Shown here in pieces: positions 20,110 to 22,500 of a stretch of DNA of 22,500 nt. Position numbers and translations under genes: made by a program. Numbering within the stretch: position 1 is the first letter of the stretch; each line of letters starts with the position of its first letter. Source of the stretch: Trachelipus rathkii. Taxonomy: Eukaryota > Arthropoda > Malacostraca > Isopoda > Trachelipodidae. The DNA lies in NCBI GenBank assembly GCA_015478945.1, contig JABUQX010065618.1, forward strand, positions 30,001-52,500, in the 5' to 3' direction. The notes beneath the pieces are model-generated. The model was not told where the DNA came from. It did not search any database and saw only the letters and a list, made by a program, of their open reading frames with translations.

Positions 20110-20597
20110 CACGTCAAAATCTAATGATAAATGATGGAAATTTCGCTAAGTCTAAGTACGCCTTGACATGGACTGTGGAAATTTCACATAATAACTTATC
20201 CAAAATGGTTTTCAAGTCTTAGGTCCTCTCGAACGTGTAGAGGCTGCAATTGGAAATAATCCCAAATCCTCTCGAGAGTTTGAGGGAATCTTGACTCTGA
20301 TTTATTGGAACAAAACCTGCTAAAAAAACAGGTAGGCTAAAAATTGCTACAGAAGTGCTCAAAAATATGCTAAATAAATTCCAAATATTTATGACGGATT
20401 GTAGGTAGCCTTCAGAAATTTAGCTGTCCAAATCTGTGCAACTAAACGTTTAAAAAACAGTAGCAAATTTCCTACAAAAGAATAGTTAAAAATTATTTAA
20501 AATAAAGTACGCAATTAAAATCTTTTGCAGCTTCACTCATATTTTAAAATTACTAAAGCAGCCGTTCAAGGTTTGGGCCGTACGATTCGTGCACATA
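20110..20597 (-). repeat. right outer terminal inverted repeat segment
   Basis: Mirror copy of the left outer segment, A-rich on this strand, ending at GCCGTACGATTCGTGCA (20577-20593) against a TA tract. It keeps the repeated GCTAAAAA motifs (about 20320-20375) that pair with the TTTTTAGC motifs on the left. Similarity is imperfect, with many small gaps. Confidence 0.7.
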
Positions 20598-20775
20598 TTA
20601 ATACTACTATATTAATACATATATTAGTAATTTAATATAATATTATAATATATATTATTATAATTAATATATATTATTGTATATATTATAATAATATGTT
20701 AATATATATATTATTAAAATATTTAATTATATTATTTATATATATTATATATATAATATATTAGTAATATATTTT
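20595..20775. repeat. (TA)n tract bordering the right end of the palindrome
   Basis: A/T-only tract, less regular than others (TAATATATTATTA), directly adjoining the right tip. It mirrors the TA tract at 7192-7360 in position. Confidence 0.85.
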
Positions 20776-21239
20776 TTTAACATGTATTATTAAAATATCA
20801 ATAAATCCATTTAGCTTAAACGCGTTATTCGGGCAACAAAATTTAGGTTCCTTAATTCTGTGGGCATAAACGAAAATTCCATTAGGTTTAGTATCTTAGT
20901 TGTGGGTCTATACAAAAATCCATTTTGGGTTAGTACTCGATGACTATATTAGGGCTGAAACAAGATTCATTATAGTAGTGCCTATACTTTGTGGGTCTAA
21001 ATTTTAAGAGTATTAGGTTTAGGAATAAAGTTTTGGTTAGATTCACTCATTCATCGAATTTTAATTAATATATACATAGAGTGAGGCATAGTTCAAATTT
21101 CTCCTTTCAGTTGGTTTGGCGATAAAATTCTTACTAATATTTTTACCATTCCGACTGCCATTTTATGCGAAAGGCAATTTACTTTTAGTTGGTAAAGTTA
21201 TATAATTAAAAATTTATTAATAGTTTATTACATAATTTA
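20776..21239. other. island with spaced GTGGG(C/T)(A/C)TA repeats
   Basis: Short motifs recur at irregular spacing: GTGGGCATAAACGAAAATTCCATTAGGTTTAGTA, then GTGGGTCTATACAAAAATCCATT..GGGTTAGTA, then GTGGGTCTAA...ATTAGGTTTAGGA (about 20859-21025). The first two are about 45 bases apart. It looks like a degenerate tandem repeat; no gene was seen. Confidence 0.45.
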
Positions 21240-21355
21240 ATTCTATATATTTATTTATAATATATAGTATATATATATATAATATGTATATATATATATA
21301 TATATTAATATATAAATATATTATACTATAATAATAATATATATATATAAAATTT
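21240..21355. repeat. (TA)n tract
   Basis: TA-dominated A/T tract; no other content. Confidence 0.85.
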
Positions 21356-21474
21356 AATAAGTTACCAATAAAATAAATCTTTCTTATGCACAGAAAGGAC
21401 GTCGGACGTCAAATTATAAGTTCTGCGCAAACCAACGCAAGGAATAGAATCTGTCAGTTCTAAAGTACAAGTAC

Positions 21475-21602
21475 GATATATATTATATATATATATATAT
21501 TAGTATATATATAATATATATAAATATATATATATATTATTATATATATAAATATTATTATATATATATATATATATTTTCTAATTAGTATATATATATA
21601 GG
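21475..21602. repeat. (TA)n tract
   Basis: TA-dominated A/T tract just left of the small inverted-repeat element. The reverse-strand open frame over it gives an isoleucine/tyrosine repeat peptide and is not a gene. Confidence 0.87.
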
Positions 21603-21627
21603 AAAAAAGTGATCTGAATCCTTTATT

Positions 21628-21765
21628 GTGTTCATTCATACATTTGTTTAGCCACAAGCCGAGCGGCTGGCTTGACTAGCTTGGGTTATGGCTTTCTAAG
21701 CCATGAGCCATGCCATTTTTTAAGCTACCAACTCGGCTTTGGTTAAACAATGTATAAACGAACAC
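21628..21765. mobile_element. 138-base MITE-like inverted-repeat element
   Basis: The first ~33 bases (GTGTTCATTCATACATTTGT, then TTAGCCACAAGCCGAG) are the near reverse complement of the last ~33 (CTCGGCTTTGGTTAAACAATGTATAAACGAACAC). The interior carries smaller inverted motifs (AGCCGAGCGGCT; GGCTTTCTAAGCCATGAGCC). It is flanked on both sides by TA tracts. No target-site duplication is obvious. Size and structure fit a miniature inverted-repeat transposable element; the family is unknown. Confidence 0.6.
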
Positions 21766-21773
21766 GCGACTAT

Positions 21774-21885
21774 GATATATACTAATATATATATATAGTA
21801 TATATTATATTAATATATTATATATATTTATATATATATATTCATATATATATAATATTATTATATATATATATATATATAATGA
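21774..21885. repeat. (TA)n tract
   Basis: TA-dominated A/T tract to the right of the small inverted-repeat element. Confidence 0.87.
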
Positions 21886-22124
21886 TTAATCCGTGTCTAT
21901 AACCACACCTTATCCTAACTAAACTGTAAAACCACGTACAGTAGGACCTATACCTAGAATTTATCGTCGTTGCCCAATGGATACCTATCCGAAAATTGAT
22001 GTGTGGGGTGCCGAACACGTATACCACTCTTAGATAATTTGTTTTTAAGTAAAAATAATTAATGATAGACGGTTTCAATCATAATTCTTCTAACAAATCG
22101 GATAAAACACTAAAAATTTAAAAT
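21886..22124. other. island carrying one CGTTGCCCAA motif
   Basis: About 240 bases of mixed sequence including CCTATACCTAGAA and CGTCGTTGCCCAATGG (about 21965-21980), which resembles the repeated motif at 5617 and 5659. A short reverse-strand open frame crosses it and runs into the TA tract; I do not consider it a gene. Confidence 0.45.
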
Positions 22125-22227
22125 TAAAAATATATGTATATATGTAATATATATAATTATATATATATATATATAATATATATATAATGTATATATAATA
22201 TATATATATTATATAATATATATATAG

Positions 22228-22258
<31 letters not shown>
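22125..22258. repeat. (TA)n tract
   Basis: TA-dominated A/T tract; no other content. Confidence 0.88.
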
Positions 22259-22261
<3 letters not shown>

Positions 22262-22500
22262 GTTACTTAAAATACTTTCATAATGTTCTGTTGGCTCAAA
22301 AAATTTTCGTTAATCTCTTTTGTCTTGTATTTCTTGACCTAATTACCACTATGTTCATGCACTATCAATTTCATTTACACCCAACACCGACATTTTATAT
22401 ATTATTTTCACACCTAACAACAGATATTTAATTATAAAAAAAAAATTATCCAACCTCTGGCAACATGAAACCAAAACTCCAGTCGGGCTGACGTAATTTT
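22259..22500. other. AT-rich terminal stretch, no recognisable feature
   Basis: Mixed AT-rich sequence to the end of the window. I see no gene, RNA or repeat in it. Confidence 0.5.

Larger units (their letters stand above)
7361..20597. mobile_element. giant (~13.2 kb) palindromic foldback-type element
   Basis: The left half (7361 to about 13760) and the right half (about 13985 to 20597) are imperfect reverse complements in colinear mirror order. Anchors seen by eye (left / right): tips TGCACGATCGTCGGC / TGCACGAATCGTACGGC (right read in reverse); GC-rich CTGAAGGG blocks at 7931-7963 / 19989-20030; a hairpin at 8241-8272 / 19680-19707; CCCCTAGGGG-type blocks at 8563-8610 / 19415-19475; GGTTATTTGGTCTGTAGAT at 9150-9168 / its partner near 18817-18844; a T-rich spacer at 11055-11345 / A-rich at 16441-16693; and CCTATAAAAACGCTTTCAGG at 13565-13584 / 14137-14153. 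The sum of paired coordinates drifts from about 27970 (outer) to 27750 (inner), which shows indels. No transposase is recognisable. Foldback (long inverted repeat) DNA transposons with internal tandem repeats, such as Drosophila FB and Galileo, are the closest known architecture; the superfamily cannot be assigned from what I see. Confidence 0.8.

Noticed and set aside
21460..22078. Two minus-strand frames of 65 and 78 codons
   Set aside because: The first is TA-tract translation; the second runs from an unremarkable island into a TA tract and has no recognisable features.

Overview
This window is strongly AT-rich, repeat-dominated eukaryotic nuclear DNA. It has long (TA)n tracts, CA/TG microsatellites, degenerate tandem repeats and very low gene density. 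The only convincing gene is one intact 471-codon reading frame on the minus strand (2189-3604). Its protein has no motif I can assign to an enzyme. Its helical, leucine/isoleucine-rich layout and a segment reading TSQGTIDTIK followed by a YV.TCYIFSEKDI pattern recall a large uncharacterised family that I associate, from memory and not from a search, with spider genomes. An arachnid or related arthropod is therefore my best guess for the source.

Layout. Positions 1-2188 hold no recognisable gene. They contain a weak promoter/first-exon-like stretch near 368-510, a three-copy 11-base GC-rich repeat, TTAA-rich low complexity and a three-copy degenerate tandem repeat of about 135 bases. The minus-strand gene follows. 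From about 3690 to 7360 long TA tracts alternate with islands of ordinary sequence; one island carries a 22-base minisatellite and a tRNA-like stretch. From about 20595 to 22258 the same TA/island pattern returns and includes a 138-base inverted-repeat element (MITE-like).

The dominant feature is a palindrome of about 13.2 kb (roughly 7361-20597, centre near 13870). Block after block on the left reappears reverse-complemented and in mirror order on the right: terminal TGCACGA...TCGT.CGGC tips, a T-rich/A-rich outer zone, a GC-rich CTGAAGGG block, a hairpin (TTCTTAT...ATAAGAA), a short CA/TG tract, a second GC-rich block, a polypurine/polypyrimidine tract, a GATC-rich block, an array of CA-linked 200-450 base units, a T-rich/A-rich spacer, a second CA-linked array, and a central GC-richer core with short hairpins. 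Both ends abut TA tracts. I interpret this as a very large foldback-type (long terminal inverted repeat) non-autonomous transposable element, or a tandem/inverted satellite of similar architecture. No transposase is recognisable. One 86-codon frame in the left outer arm has a homologous but broken counterpart in the right arm.

The arms differ by many substitutions and small indels, so they are either anciently diverged or the sequence carries long-read errors; the sequence alone does not separate these. There is no operon-like organisation, and no functional link between the minus-strand gene and the palindrome is visible.
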